A stretch of DNA of 64,000 nucleotides from contig NZ_JARXZC010000010.1 in the NCBI RefSeq assembly GCF_029894335.1, positions 98,541-162,540 of the forward strand, given 5' to 3'. Below the pieces are notes generated by a model, which was given only the letters and a program-made list of their open reading frames with translations, did not search any database and was not told the origin of the DNA. Of the stretch, positions 28,091 to 36,085 are shown piece by piece (positions within the stretch are counted from its first letter, which is position 1; each line of letters opens with the position of its first letter). The position numbers were made by a program, and so were the translations under genes. This DNA is from Kitasatospora sp. MAP5-34 (GTDB taxonomy: Bacteria > Actinomycetota > Actinomycetes > Streptomycetales > Streptomycetaceae).

Positions 28091-28744
28091 GTGACCTATG
28101 ACCTGGTGATATTCGACAACGACGGTGTGCTCGTGGACAGCGAGCCGATCTCGAACCGGGTGCTCGCCGAGTACCTGACCGAACTCGGCTACCCGACCAC
28201 GGTCGAGGACTCGTACCGGGACTACATGGGCTGCGCCGCGCACACCGTGCACGACGTGATCGGCGAGCGCCACGGTGCCCGGCTGCCCGAGGGCTTCGAC
28301 GGGCTGTTCCACGCCCGGGTGTTCGCCGCCTTCGGGCGCGAACTGACGCCCGTACCGGGGGCGGAGGAGGTGCTGAAGACCCTGCAGCAGCGCGGTGTCC
28401 CGTACTGCCTGGCCTCCTCCGCACACCACGCCTGGATCCGCACCGCGCTCGACCTGACCGGCCTGCGCGGGTACCACCCGGAGGGGCGGATCTTCAGCGC
28501 CCAGGACGTCGGCATCGGCAAACCCGCCCCGGATCTCTTCCTGCACGCCGCCCGCACCCTGGGCGTCGACCCGGCCCGCTGCCTGGTGGTCGAGGACAGC
28601 CGCAACGGCGTCCTGGCGGCCCGCGCCGCCGGCATGGACGTGTACGGCTACGCGGCGCTCACCGACCCCGCCAAGCTGACCGGAGCCGGGGCCACCGGGC
28701 TGCTCACCGAACTGCCGGAGCTGCTCCGGTTGGTAGCAGCCTGA
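28091..28744 (+). CDS. HAD family phosphatase (beta-phosphoglucomutase-like)
   Basis: This 217-residue protein has motif I VIFDNDGVLVDSEPIS with the nucleophile Asp, cap domain residues 20-85, motif II LASSAHHAW, motif III Lys in IGKPAPDLFLHAA and motif IV VVEDSRNGVLAARAAGM. The layout matches subfamily IA HAD enzymes such as 2-deoxyglucose-6-phosphatase, YieH and beta-phosphoglucomutase. The substrate is unknown. The start is GTG 28091, just downstream of proC, with which it is probably co-transcribed. Confidence 0.9.
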   Translation: MTYDLVIFDNDGVLVDSEPISNRVLAEYLTELGYPTTVEDSYRDYMGCAAHTVHDVIGERHGARLPEGFDGLFHARVFAAFGRELTPVPGAEEVLKTLQQRGVPYCLASSAHHAWIRTALDLTGLRGYHPEGRIFSAQDVGIGKPAPDLFLHAARTLGVDPARCLVVEDSRNGVLAARAAGMDVYGYAALTDPAKLTGAGATGLLTELPELLRLVAA

Positions 28745-28847
28745 GCCGGCCGGTCCGAGATCGGTTCGGTCGCACCCCTCCCGCAAAGCCGTCCCAGCAC
28801 CTACGCTCTCGCCAACATCCACGTACCGGCGAGTAGCGAGGGCGTCC

Positions 28848-30050
28848 ATGCGGGACATGCCGGACCAGAGCACGGCACGACTGCGGCAGGCCCGAGCGGC
28901 CCTGGCGGTCAGCTTCCTGCTGCAGGGCACCACTTTCGCCCTGCTGGTCACCTGTATCCCCGAGATCCAGCAGCAGTACGGGCTCAGCGACGGGCTGCTG
29001 CCGGTCTTCCTGGCCGCCGTGCCGATCCTGGCCGGGGTCGGCTCGATCACCTCCGAGCGGCTGGTCCGGCGGACCAGCGCCCGGACGGTGCTGCGGGTAG
29101 TCCAGCCCGCCGTCTGCCTGGCCCTCGCGGGGGCCGGTCTCGGCGGTACGCTCTGGCAACTCGCCATCGCGCTGGGGGTGTTCGGGCTACTGGTCGGCGC
29201 GCTGGACGCCAGTATGAATATGCTCGGCGTCGGCCTGCAGCGCCGGTACGGGCGCAGCATCATGCTCGGCTTCCACGCCGCGTTCAGCCTCGGCGGCATC
29301 GCCGGCGCTGCGATCGCGGGCCTCGGCTCGCACTACCACCTCGGCCTGCGGACCCTCTTCGGCGGCGCGGCGGCCGTGCTGATCCCGCTCGCGCTGCTGG
29401 CCGGCACCCGGTTCGCCGGGCGGGCCGAACTCGGCGACGCCGTACGGGAGGCCGCCGAGGCCGCCGCCCGCTCCATCCCGTGGAAGCCGCTGCTGCCGCT
29501 CTGCCTGGCGATGGCCTTCGCCTACATCGCGGACGCCTCGGTCTCCAACTACAGCGTCAAGTACCTCACCGACGGGCTCGGCAGCCGGGCGGACCTCGCC
29601 AAGCTCTCCTACCTCGGCTACATGGTCGCGCTGCTGCTCGGCCGTACGGTCGGCGACCGGGCCGTGCAGCGCTGGGGCGCCGTCCCGGTGGTCCGGACGG
29701 GCGCCGGGGTGGCCGCGCTCGGCTTCGTACTGGCCGCCGCCGCGCCGGGGCCGTGGGCCGGGATCGCCGGGTTCGCGGTGCTCGGCCTGGGCATCTGCGC
29801 GATCATCCCGCAGGTCTTCGCGGCGGGCGGCCGGCTCTTCCCCGACGACTCCGACGCCGCCGTGGCCCGCCTCAACCTGTTCAACTACGTCGGCTTCCTG
29901 GTCGGCTCGCCCCTGGTCGGCGCCATCGCGGACGCCAGCTCGTACCGGCTCGCGATGCTGGCCCCGGCGGCCCTCGTCCTCGCGGTCCTCCCGCTCGCCG
30001 GTCACTTCGCCCCCACCCGCACCCCGGAGCTCGCGTACACGACCGGCTGA
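28848..30050 (+). CDS. MFS transporter
   Basis: This 400-residue protein has about twelve hydrophobic segments and the duplicated six-helix layout of the major facilitator superfamily, including LLVTCIPEIQQQYGLSDGLLPVFLA, SERLVRRTSARTVLRVVQ, GALDASMNMLGVGLQRRYG and GRTVGDRAVQRWGAVPVVRTG. The DASMN and QRRYG features fit the YbjJ-like sugar or drug exporter branch. The substrate is unknown. The start is ATG 28848 after GGGCGTCC. Confidence 0.9.
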   Translation: MRDMPDQSTARLRQARAALAVSFLLQGTTFALLVTCIPEIQQQYGLSDGLLPVFLAAVPILAGVGSITSERLVRRTSARTVLRVVQPAVCLALAGAGLGGTLWQLAIALGVFGLLVGALDASMNMLGVGLQRRYGRSIMLGFHAAFSLGGIAGAAIAGLGSHYHLGLRTLFGGAAAVLIPLALLAGTRFAGRAELGDAVREAAEAAARSIPWKPLLPLCLAMAFAYIADASVSNYSVKYLTDGLGSRADLAKLSYLGYMVALLLGRTVGDRAVQRWGAVPVVRTGAGVAALGFVLAAAAPGPWAGIAGFAVLGLGICAIIPQVFAAGGRLFPDDSDAAVARLNLFNYVGFLVGSPLVGAIADASSYRLAMLAPAALVLAVLPLAGHFAPTRTPELAYTTG

Positions 30051-30072
30051 CCCCGGGGGCTACGGTTGGACC

Positions 30073-31278
30073 ATGTCCGAAGCCCTGCGCGCCGCCCCCT
30101 GCGGCCTCGACCTGTACTGGGACGAGGGCGTCACCGCGTACGACTTCGGCCCGGGCCACCCGATGGACCCGGCCCGGCTGGCGCTCACCATGCGCCTGGT
30201 CGAGTCCTTCGGCCTGACCGAAGCCCCCGGCGTGACCGTGCGGGCCGCGCCACCCGCCGGGGAGTCCACGCTGCGACTGGTGCACACCGGTGAGTACGTC
30301 GCGGCGGTCAAGCGGGTCGCCGCCGATCCCGCCCTGACCGACCGGCGGCACGGGCTCGGGACGGACGACAACTGGGCCTTCACCGCCCAGCACAGCGCCT
30401 CCGCCCTGATCGCCGGGCAGTCCGTGGCGGCCGCCGAGGCGGTCTGGCAGGGCGGGCACGGCCACGGGCACGCCGTGAACTTCGCGGGCGGGCTGCACCA
30501 CGCGATGCCCGACCGGGCGGCCGGGTTCTGCGTCTACAACGACGCCGCGCTGGCCGTCGCCCGGCTGCTGGAGCTGGGCGCCGAGCGGGTCGCGTACGTG
30601 GACCTGGACGTGCACCACGGCGACGGCGTGCAGCGGGCGTTCTGGGACGACCCCCGGGTGCTCACGGTCTCGATACACGAGCACCCCGCCACCCTCTTCC
30701 CCGAGACCGGCTGGGCCACCGAGAGCGGCGGCCCGGACGCGCCGGGCTCGGCCGTCAACCTCCCGCTGCCCGCCGGTACCGGCGACGCCGGGTGGCTGCG
30801 GGCCGTCCACGCGATCGTCCCGGAGCTGCTCTCGGCCTTCCGGCCGCAGGTGCTGGTCAGCCAGCACGGCGCCGACACCCACGCGGACGACCCGCTCGCG
30901 CACCTCGCGGTGAGCCTGGACGCGCAGCGGCTGGCGGCGGAGACCGTGCACGAGTTGGCGCACCGGTACGCCGACGGCCGCTGGGTGGCGCTCGGCGGCG
31001 GTGGGTACGCCGTGGTAGACGTCGTCCCCCGGTCCTGGACCCACCTGGTCGCGACCGCCGCCGGGCAGCCGGTCGACCCGGCCGCCGAGACCCCCGAGGA
31101 GTGGCGCACCGAGGTCCGCCGGCTGACCGGCCAGCGTGCGCCGCTGCGGATGACGGACGGCGCCGAGCCGGGCTGGCGGGACTTCCACGACCACGGCTAC
31201 GACCCGGGCGACCGCCTCGACCAGGCGATCCTGGCCACCCGCCGTGCGGTCTTCCCGCAGCACGGCCTGCTGCCGTGA
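30073..31278 (+). CDS. Acetoin utilisation deacetylase AcuC-like (class I/II histone deacetylase family)
   Basis: This 401-residue protein is a complete zinc-dependent deacetylase: the GPGHPMDPARL start, NFAGGLHHAMPDRAAGFCVYNDAALAV, the metal-binding AYVDLDVHHGDGVQRAFWDDPRVLTVSIHE, VLVSQHGADTHADDPLAHL and ALGGGGYAV. AcuC proteins remove acetyl groups from acetyl-CoA synthetase lysines. The start is ATG 30073. The stop is overlapped by the next gene (GTGA), so the two are translated as a pair, which ties the unknown downstream protein to this one. Confidence 0.9.
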   Translation: MSEALRAAPCGLDLYWDEGVTAYDFGPGHPMDPARLALTMRLVESFGLTEAPGVTVRAAPPAGESTLRLVHTGEYVAAVKRVAADPALTDRRHGLGTDDNWAFTAQHSASALIAGQSVAAAEAVWQGGHGHGHAVNFAGGLHHAMPDRAAGFCVYNDAALAVARLLELGAERVAYVDLDVHHGDGVQRAFWDDPRVLTVSIHEHPATLFPETGWATESGGPDAPGSAVNLPLPAGTGDAGWLRAVHAIVPELLSAFRPQVLVSQHGADTHADDPLAHLAVSLDAQRLAAETVHELAHRYADGRWVALGGGGYAVVDVVPRSWTHLVATAAGQPVDPAAETPEEWRTEVRRLTGQRAPLRMTDGAEPGWRDFHDHGYDPGDRLDQAILATRRAVFPQHGLLP

Positions 31279-32114
31279 GCCGTGCCGCCCTCCGGGAGCA
31301 CCTGATCCGCCGTCGGCTGGCGGGCCCGGACGTCCCGACGCCGCGTCAGAAGAACCTGCGCAGTTACCGCCTGTTCGGCCAGGGCGACCCGGCCGCGCTG
31401 ATGGGCCTGGACCCGGAGCGCCGCTGGGGCGCCGGCGCGGTGCTCGAGCTGATGGCCGAACGCTGCGGTGTCCGGCCCGAGTTCGGGTACGGCAGCGGGC
31501 CGGACACCATCGACCCCGAACGCACCCTGGACGCCCTGGACCGGCTCGCCGACCTGGTCCGCCGGACCGCCCGCAGCCGGGGCACGGTCCTGGCGGGCAC
31601 CGGCCACCCCACCCAGCTCACCGCCTTCCACACCTCGCTCGCCCGGGCGCTCGAAGCAGCGGGCTGCACCCTGCGCACCCCCGCGCGGGGCGCGCGCTTC
31701 CGCGAGCCCACCCCCGACGGGAACCGGGCCTGCACCCTCGACTACGTCGGCCCGGTGGCGGTCGTGCGCTCGCTTGACGGCGGCCCCGCGAAGGCGGGCA
31801 GAATCTCCTCCGGCACCCTGCTGCACACCCACTCGGCGCAGCCCGTACGGCTCGCGCTGGCCGCGCTGGCCCAGGCAGGCGAACCCCTGCCCGACCTGGT
31901 GCTGGGCGACCACGGGTGGCTCTGCGGCGCGGGGCGCCTCGGCGTCCCGGCGGGCGGGCTCGCGGACTCCAACGACCCGGCGCCGTTCGTCGGCGAGGCG
32001 GAGGGCACCGTCTCGGTGGTGGTGCCGGTGGACGACGGTGCGTACCAGGAGTGCTACAAGCCGCTGAGTGATTACGTACTGCAACGGGCGGATCTCGCAC
32101 CGTACAAGGACTGA
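31275..32114 (+). CDS. Actinobacterial conserved protein, possibly phosphatase-related, unknown function
   Basis: This 279-residue cytoplasmic protein starts at GTG 31275, overlapping the acuC-like stop. Conserved-looking blocks are TPRQKNLRSYRLFGQGDP, GTGHPTQLTAFHTSLARALEAAGC, CTLDYVGPVAVVRS, GTLLHTHSAQPVRLAL, VLGDHGWLCGAG and VPVDDGAYQECYKPLSDYVL. The GTGHP / HTHS / GDHGW histidine and aspartate clusters suggest a metal-dependent hydrolase. Relatives in streptomycetes have been labelled phosphatase, but I cannot confirm the basis. There are no membrane segments. Confidence 0.75.
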   Translation: MSRAALREHLIRRRLAGPDVPTPRQKNLRSYRLFGQGDPAALMGLDPERRWGAGAVLELMAERCGVRPEFGYGSGPDTIDPERTLDALDRLADLVRRTARSRGTVLAGTGHPTQLTAFHTSLARALEAAGCTLRTPARGARFREPTPDGNRACTLDYVGPVAVVRSLDGGPAKAGRISSGTLLHTHSAQPVRLALAALAQAGEPLPDLVLGDHGWLCGAGRLGVPAGGLADSNDPAPFVGEAEGTVSVVVPVDDGAYQECYKPLSDYVLQRADLAPYKD

Positions 32115-32230
32115 GCTTCTCCCCCTTCCCACTGGTACCACCCTTAACTACTCTGGGGATACACGTGTGCCGGTGGAGTCACCGGAGGGGAAGCCGGTGC
32201 CTTGCACACGGGTAAGGGTCGGGTGAGGTC

Positions 32231-32440
32231 ATGAGTTCCGGCGAACGCCCCCTGCAGGAGGTCGTCTTCCTGACCGTGGCAGAAGTTGCCTCGGTCATGC
32301 GGGTGTCCAAGATGACGGTGTACCGCTTGGTGCACAGTGGAGAGCTTCCGGCCATCCGGGTCGGCCGCTCCTTCCGGGTCCCCGAACAGGCGGTCCACGA
32401 GTACCTCAAGGAGTCCTACGTGCGGCTCGAGAGCGCGTAG
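32231..32440 (+). CDS. bdtA: MerR/excisionase-type helix-turn-helix DNA-binding protein, BdtA
   Basis: This 69-residue protein is almost entirely an excisionase-family winged helix-turn-helix: FLTVAEVASVMRVSKMTVYRLVHSGELPAIRVGRSFRVPEQAVHEYL. It matches the streptomycete protein described as BldD target A in S. coelicolor, which also precedes the tiny ribosomal protein gene; the symbol rests on recall of sequence and synteny. It has the size of BldC but a different sequence. The start is ATG 32231. GGTGAGGTCAT at 32222-32232 overlaps the start and resembles a BldD half-site pair. Confidence 0.75.
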   Translation: MSSGERPLQEVVFLTVAEVASVMRVSKMTVYRLVHSGELPAIRVGRSFRVPEQAVHEYLKESYVRLESA

Positions 32441-32596
32441 TCGGCCACCGAGTCCACCGCCGGTTTCCCGCCTGTTGGGGGGCTCGTGGGGACACGATTA
32501 CGGTGCTGGGCGCACGGAAGGTAGGCTAGGCCCTCCGTCAGTCGTATGGACTCCCGTCTCTCACGGGCGTGAGTCTCAGTGAGCGAGGGTTGTTCC

Positions 32597-32695
32597 GTGG
32601 GCTCTGTCATCAAGAAGCGTCGCAAGCGTATGGCCAAGAAGAAGCACCGCAAGCTTCTGAAGCGGACTCGCGTTCAGCGTCGCAACAAGAAGTAA
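32597..32695 (+). CDS. Small ribosomal subunit protein bS22 (AURKAIP1/COX24-domain, 32 residues)
   Basis: This is a 32-codon gene, GTG 32597 to TAA 32693-32695, with GAGGG upstream. It encodes a very basic peptide starting (M)[19 protein letters not shown] and ending [10 protein letters not shown]. It is nearly identical in type to the actinobacterial peptide seen in mycobacterial 30S structures and called bS22, a relative of mitochondrial mS38. It sits on the 16S rRNA near the decoding region. Gene callers often miss it because of its length. It is transcribed downstream of bdtA, 156 bases on, and closed by a hairpin at 32775-32808. Confidence 0.9.
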   Translation: MGSVIKKRRKRMAKKKHRKLLKRTRVQRRNKK

Positions 32696-32774
32696 CACTG
32701 CGGTAGGCGCTTCTCCCCGCTCCGGCGGGGGTCGGCCGACCCACGGACGCGCCCAGTGCGCGCCAGGTGTGCAC

Positions 32775-32808
32775 ACCGCCCGCTCCGGCTTCGGCCGGGG
32801 CGGGCGGT
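32775..32808 (+). terminator. Terminator hairpin with UUCG loop after bS22
   Basis: The arms ACCGCCCGCTCCGGC (32775-32789) and GCCGGGGCGGGCGGT (32794-32808) pair over 15 bases with one G-T pair around a TTCG tetraloop, followed by GCGTTTTCC. Confidence 0.88.
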
Positions 32809-32847
32809 GCGTTTTCCGGGGACCTCAGCCACAGCCATGGGCGCGAA

Positions 32848-32902
32848 GGCGGTAGGGCGCGGGTCGTTGCCTTCCGGTTTTCGCGCAGTTCCCCGCGCCC
32901 CT
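32848..32902. repeat. Dispersed intergenic repeat, copy 5
   Basis: GCGGGTCGTTGCCTTCCGGT then TTTCGCGCAGTTCCCCGCGC and CCCTT lie in the 341-base gap between bS22 and the epimerase gene. The element is nearly the same as copy 3 and the reverse complement of copy 8. Confidence 0.88.
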
Positions 32903-33036
32903 TGCTGTGGTTGATCGGGTGCCTCGTTGCCTCGCGGTACCGAGAATCGGGCACCGCCTCAGCGTCACTGAAACGGGTGCGCGGTACGGTGCTGGCAGGG
33001 CTTCAGCCCGATCCCGGCCGAGGAGGGTGCAGCAGC

Positions 33037-34119
33037 GTGGGCAAGGTCGTGCTCGTCACCGGGGTGGCCCGCCGACTCGGCGCCCGCTTCGCCGCCGGGA
33101 TCAGCAACCGTCCGGGCATCGACCGGGTGATCGGCGTGGACACCCGGTCGGCGGCCGGCGCCGAACGGGCCGGGTACCGGTTCGTCCAGGTCGACCTGCG
33201 CCGCCCCGCCATCGCCCGGGTGATCGCCGAGCACGAGGTCGACACGGTGGTGCACCTCGACGTCAGCGCCAGCGGGCCGGGCGGCCGGGCCGCCGTCAAG
33301 GAACGCAATGTCATAGGGACGATGCAGCTGCTCGGCGCCTGCCAGAAGGCCCCGGGCCTGCGCCGCGTGGTGGTGAAGTCGACCACCGGCGTGTACGGCT
33401 CCGCGCCCCGCGACCCCGCCGTGTTCGGCGAGCGGATGCAGCCCAAGAACCTGCCGGACGGCGGCTTCGCCAAGGACGCCACCGAGGTCGAGGGCTACCT
33501 GCGCGGCTTCGCCCGCCGCCGCCCCGACGTCGCCGTCACCGTGCTGCGCTTCGCCAACATCATCGGCTCGGCCGGCGACACTCCGCTCGCCGAGTACTTC
33601 GCGCTGCCGGTGCTGCCGACCGTGCTCGGGCACGACCCGCGCCTGCAGTTCGTCCACGAGGACGACGCGGTCGAGGTGCTCCGGCTGGCGGCGCTGGAGC
33701 CGCGCGAGGGCACCACCAACACGGGGACGTTCAACGTCGCCGGCGACGGCGTGCTGCTGCTCTCGCAGTGCGCCCGCCGGCTCGGCCGCCCGACCGTCCC
33801 GCTGCTGCGGCCCGCGCTCGGCCTGGTCGCCGCACTGGTCCGGCAGACCCGTCTGGTGGACATCTCCCCCGAACAGATCGGGCTGCTCACCCACGGCCGG
33901 GTGGTGGACACCAGCAGGCTGCGCGAGACCTTCGGCTACCTGCCGAGGTTCACCACGGCCGAGGCGTTCGCCGACTTCGCCGCCGCCCAACCCACCGGCC
34001 TGCTGCCGACCGACCGGCTGACCGCCGTCACCGACGGGCTGGCCCGGCTGCTCGGCCCGGAGCCGAACCACCGTCCGGTACCGGCCGACCCGGCCCCCAA
34101 CCACCCGTCGAGGAGCTGA
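33037..34119 (+). CDS. NAD-dependent epimerase/dehydratase family protein
   Basis: This 360-residue SDR-type protein starts at GTG 33037 with GAGGAGGG upstream. Its Rossmann start is VGKVVLVTGVARRLGARFAAGIS. It has VVHLDVSASGPGG, KSTTGVYGSAPRDPAVFGE, VTVLRFANIIGS, LQFVHEDDAVEVLRLAAL and NVAGDGVLLLSQCARRLGRP. The usual YxxxK is not obvious, so catalysis may be altered. It lies eight bases upstream of the acyltransferase gene, a pairing conserved in streptomycetes and suggestive of a lipid-linked substrate. Confidence 0.88.
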   Translation: MGKVVLVTGVARRLGARFAAGISNRPGIDRVIGVDTRSAAGAERAGYRFVQVDLRRPAIARVIAEHEVDTVVHLDVSASGPGGRAAVKERNVIGTMQLLGACQKAPGLRRVVVKSTTGVYGSAPRDPAVFGERMQPKNLPDGGFAKDATEVEGYLRGFARRRPDVAVTVLRFANIIGSAGDTPLAEYFALPVLPTVLGHDPRLQFVHEDDAVEVLRLAALEPREGTTNTGTFNVAGDGVLLLSQCARRLGRPTVPLLRPALGLVAALVRQTRLVDISPEQIGLLTHGRVVDTSRLRETFGYLPRFTTAEAFADFAAAQPTGLLPTDRLTAVTDGLARLLGPEPNHRPVPADPAPNHPSRS

Positions 34120-34126
34120 GGCTGCG

Positions 34127-35188
34127 ATGACCGCCGCGCGAGAGTACGCGTCCGAGGCCCGGGTCATCCCGATCGAGTCCGCGCCCAGCTGGCACGGCGA
34201 GCCGGAGCCGGGCGAGCCGCAGCCGGATCGGACGCTGCCGGGCGAGCCGCAGCCGGGCGGCTCGGTGGGGATCGCCGACCGGATCGCCGACGCCGTCGGC
34301 GGGGCACTGGCGGGCCGGCTCGGCTCCGCCGCCGACCGGGCCCTCGGCAAGGGCTGGGAGGACCGGGCCGCCAACGGCCTGGCCTTCCTGCGCCGCCGGA
34401 TCACCGGCGACTACGAGGTGGACGAGTTCGGCTTCGACAAGGAGCTCACCGAGGAGGTCTTCCTCTCGCTGCTGCGTCCGCTGGCGGAGAAGTACTTCCG
34501 GGTCGAGGTGCGCGGCGTCGAGAACATCCCCGCCGAGGGCGGGGTGCTGATCGTCTCCAACCACTCGGGGACGATCCCGCTGGACGCCCTGATGACCCAG
34601 GTCGCCATCCACGACCACCACCCGCAGCGTCGGCACCTGCGGATGCTCGCGGCCGACCTGGTCTTCGTGCTGCCCGTCGCGGGCGAGGTCGCCCGGAAGG
34701 CCGGGCACACGCTCGCCTGCAACGAGGACGCCCAGGCGCTGCTGGAACGCGGCGAGGTGGTCGGGGTCTGGCCGGAGGGCTTCAAGGGGATCGGCAAGCC
34801 GTTCGCCGAGCGGTACAAGCTGCAGCGGTTCGGGCGTGGCGGGTTCGTGGCGTCCGCGCTCCGGGCGCAGGTGCCGATCGTGCCGTGCTCGATCGTCGGG
34901 GCCGAGGAGACCTACCCGATGATCGGCAATCTCAAGCCGCTGGCCCGCCTCCTCGGGCTGCCGTACCTGCCGATCACCCCGACCTTCCCCTGGCTCGGCC
35001 CGCTCGGCGCGCTGCCGCTGCCGACCAAGTGGACCATCCAGTTCGGCGAGCCGATCCCGACCGACAGCCACCCGAAGGAGGCCGCGGACGACCCGATGCT
35101 CGTCTTCGACCTCACCGACCAGGTGCGGGAGACGATCCAGCACACGCTGTACAAGCTGCTCATGCAGCGGAGGTCGGTGTTCTTCTGA
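34127..35188 (+). CDS. Lysophospholipid acyltransferase family protein (PlsC-like)
   Basis: This 353-residue protein has a Pro/Glu-rich head of about 45 residues (two imperfect LPGEPQPG repeats). The acyltransferase core has block I VSNHSGTIPLDALM, block III-like GVWPEGFKGIGKPFAERY and VPIVPCSIVGAEE. The spacing HSGTIPLD is that of the MGAT/DGAT-like acyltransferase branch rather than the classic HX4D. It should acylate a glycerol- or lysophospholipid at the membrane face. The start is ATG 34127, eight bases after the epimerase stop. Confidence 0.85.
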   Translation: MTAAREYASEARVIPIESAPSWHGEPEPGEPQPDRTLPGEPQPGGSVGIADRIADAVGGALAGRLGSAADRALGKGWEDRAANGLAFLRRRITGDYEVDEFGFDKELTEEVFLSLLRPLAEKYFRVEVRGVENIPAEGGVLIVSNHSGTIPLDALMTQVAIHDHHPQRRHLRMLAADLVFVLPVAGEVARKAGHTLACNEDAQALLERGEVVGVWPEGFKGIGKPFAERYKLQRFGRGGFVASALRAQVPIVPCSIVGAEETYPMIGNLKPLARLLGLPYLPITPTFPWLGPLGALPLPTKWTIQFGEPIPTDSHPKEAADDPMLVFDLTDQVRETIQHTLYKLLMQRRSVFF

Positions 35189-35294
35189 TTTTCCGCTTAT
35201 GGCACCCTGTGCTCCCTGTGCACCAATTCACCAGAACCGCTCACGCGTACCACGCGTCGTACGGCTGGGCAGGCAGCGGAACCGTGGGGGCGTC

Positions 35295-35954
35295 ATGAGC
35301 AACGAGATCTACTTCAGCAACAACCACCGCGACATGTGCGAGCAGTACGGCACCGGCGCGGGTTTCCAGTTCGAGTTCTACTGCTCGCACTGCTCGGACA
35401 CCTGGCGCTCGCCGTTCGAGGTGTTCACCGCCGGGCGGGCGGCCGGCTGGGTCAACAAGGGCGTGTCGGCGGCCTGGTCCATGCTGAGCGGCAACGGAAG
35501 CACCATCACCAACGCCGCCGACGGCCTGGCCGGGGCGACCTGGGGCAAGTCCCGCGACGCGGCGTTCGAGCGCGCGATCGGCAACGCCCAGGGGCACTTC
35601 AAGCGCTGCGCCCGCTGCACCTCGTACGTCTGCGCCAAGTGCTGGAACGGCGGCCTCGGCCTCTGCCTCAGCTGCGCCCCCGACACCGCCGCCGAGGCGG
35701 AGGCCGCCCGCCAGCGCGGGGTCAACGAGATGGTCGGCCAGCGCGCCTTCGAGGCCGGGCAGAAGACCGGGAAGAGCTACGACGTCTCCGCGCCGCGCCA
35801 GTTGGTCTGCCCGCAGTGCGACCACGAGACGCACGGCGCGGCGTTCTGCGGCTCCTGCGGCTACAAGCTCGCCTCGCCCTCGGCCTGCACCTCGTGCCAG
35901 GCCGACGTGCCGGACGGGTCGGCGTTCTGCCCCAGTTGCGGGACGCGGCGCTGA
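35295..35954 (+). CDS. Multi-zinc-ribbon protein of unknown function
   Basis: This 219-residue protein contains at least four CxxC knuckle pairs: FYCSHCSDTW, RCARCTSYVCAKCWNGGLGLCLSC, LVCPQCDHE, FCGSCGYKL, ACTSCQAD and FCPSCGTRR. The last three are a classic double zinc ribbon. Between the ribbons is a Gly/Ala helix region (WVNKGVSAAWSMLSGNGSTI). Such proteins often mediate protein-protein or nucleic-acid contact. The start is ATG 35295; the upstream in-frame ATG at 35199 is less likely because of the stem and poor RBS. Confidence 0.85.
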   Translation: MSNEIYFSNNHRDMCEQYGTGAGFQFEFYCSHCSDTWRSPFEVFTAGRAAGWVNKGVSAAWSMLSGNGSTITNAADGLAGATWGKSRDAAFERAIGNAQGHFKRCARCTSYVCAKCWNGGLGLCLSCAPDTAAEAEAARQRGVNEMVGQRAFEAGQKTGKSYDVSAPRQLVCPQCDHETHGAAFCGSCGYKLASPSACTSCQADVPDGSAFCPSCGTRR

Positions 35955-35991
35955 GCTTTCGCGCCTCGGCAACCACCTCGGCAACCACAGC

Positions 35992-36062
35992 AGGGCGCGG
36001 GGAACCGCGCGCGCGACAGTGCACGTAGGTGCATGGTTGCGCGCGCAGTTCCCCGCGCCCCT
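35992..36062. repeat. Dispersed intergenic repeat, copy 6 (large inverted form)
   Basis: The left arm AGGGCGCGGGGAACCGCGCG (35992 on) and right arm CGCGCAGTTCCCCGCGCCCC (to 36061) surround a core with GTGCACGTAGGTGCATGGTT. It lies between the convergent zinc-ribbon and rsbN genes and could act as a bidirectional terminator. Its layout matches copy 7 near 46340. Confidence 0.88.
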
Positions 36063-36085
36063 CGGGTTGCCCCTTGTGGGACCAC

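Noticed and set aside
26414..29299. 961-residue minus-strand frame
   Set aside because: Most is antisense to proC, the HAD gene and the MFS gene; only the last 149 codons have membrane-protein character.
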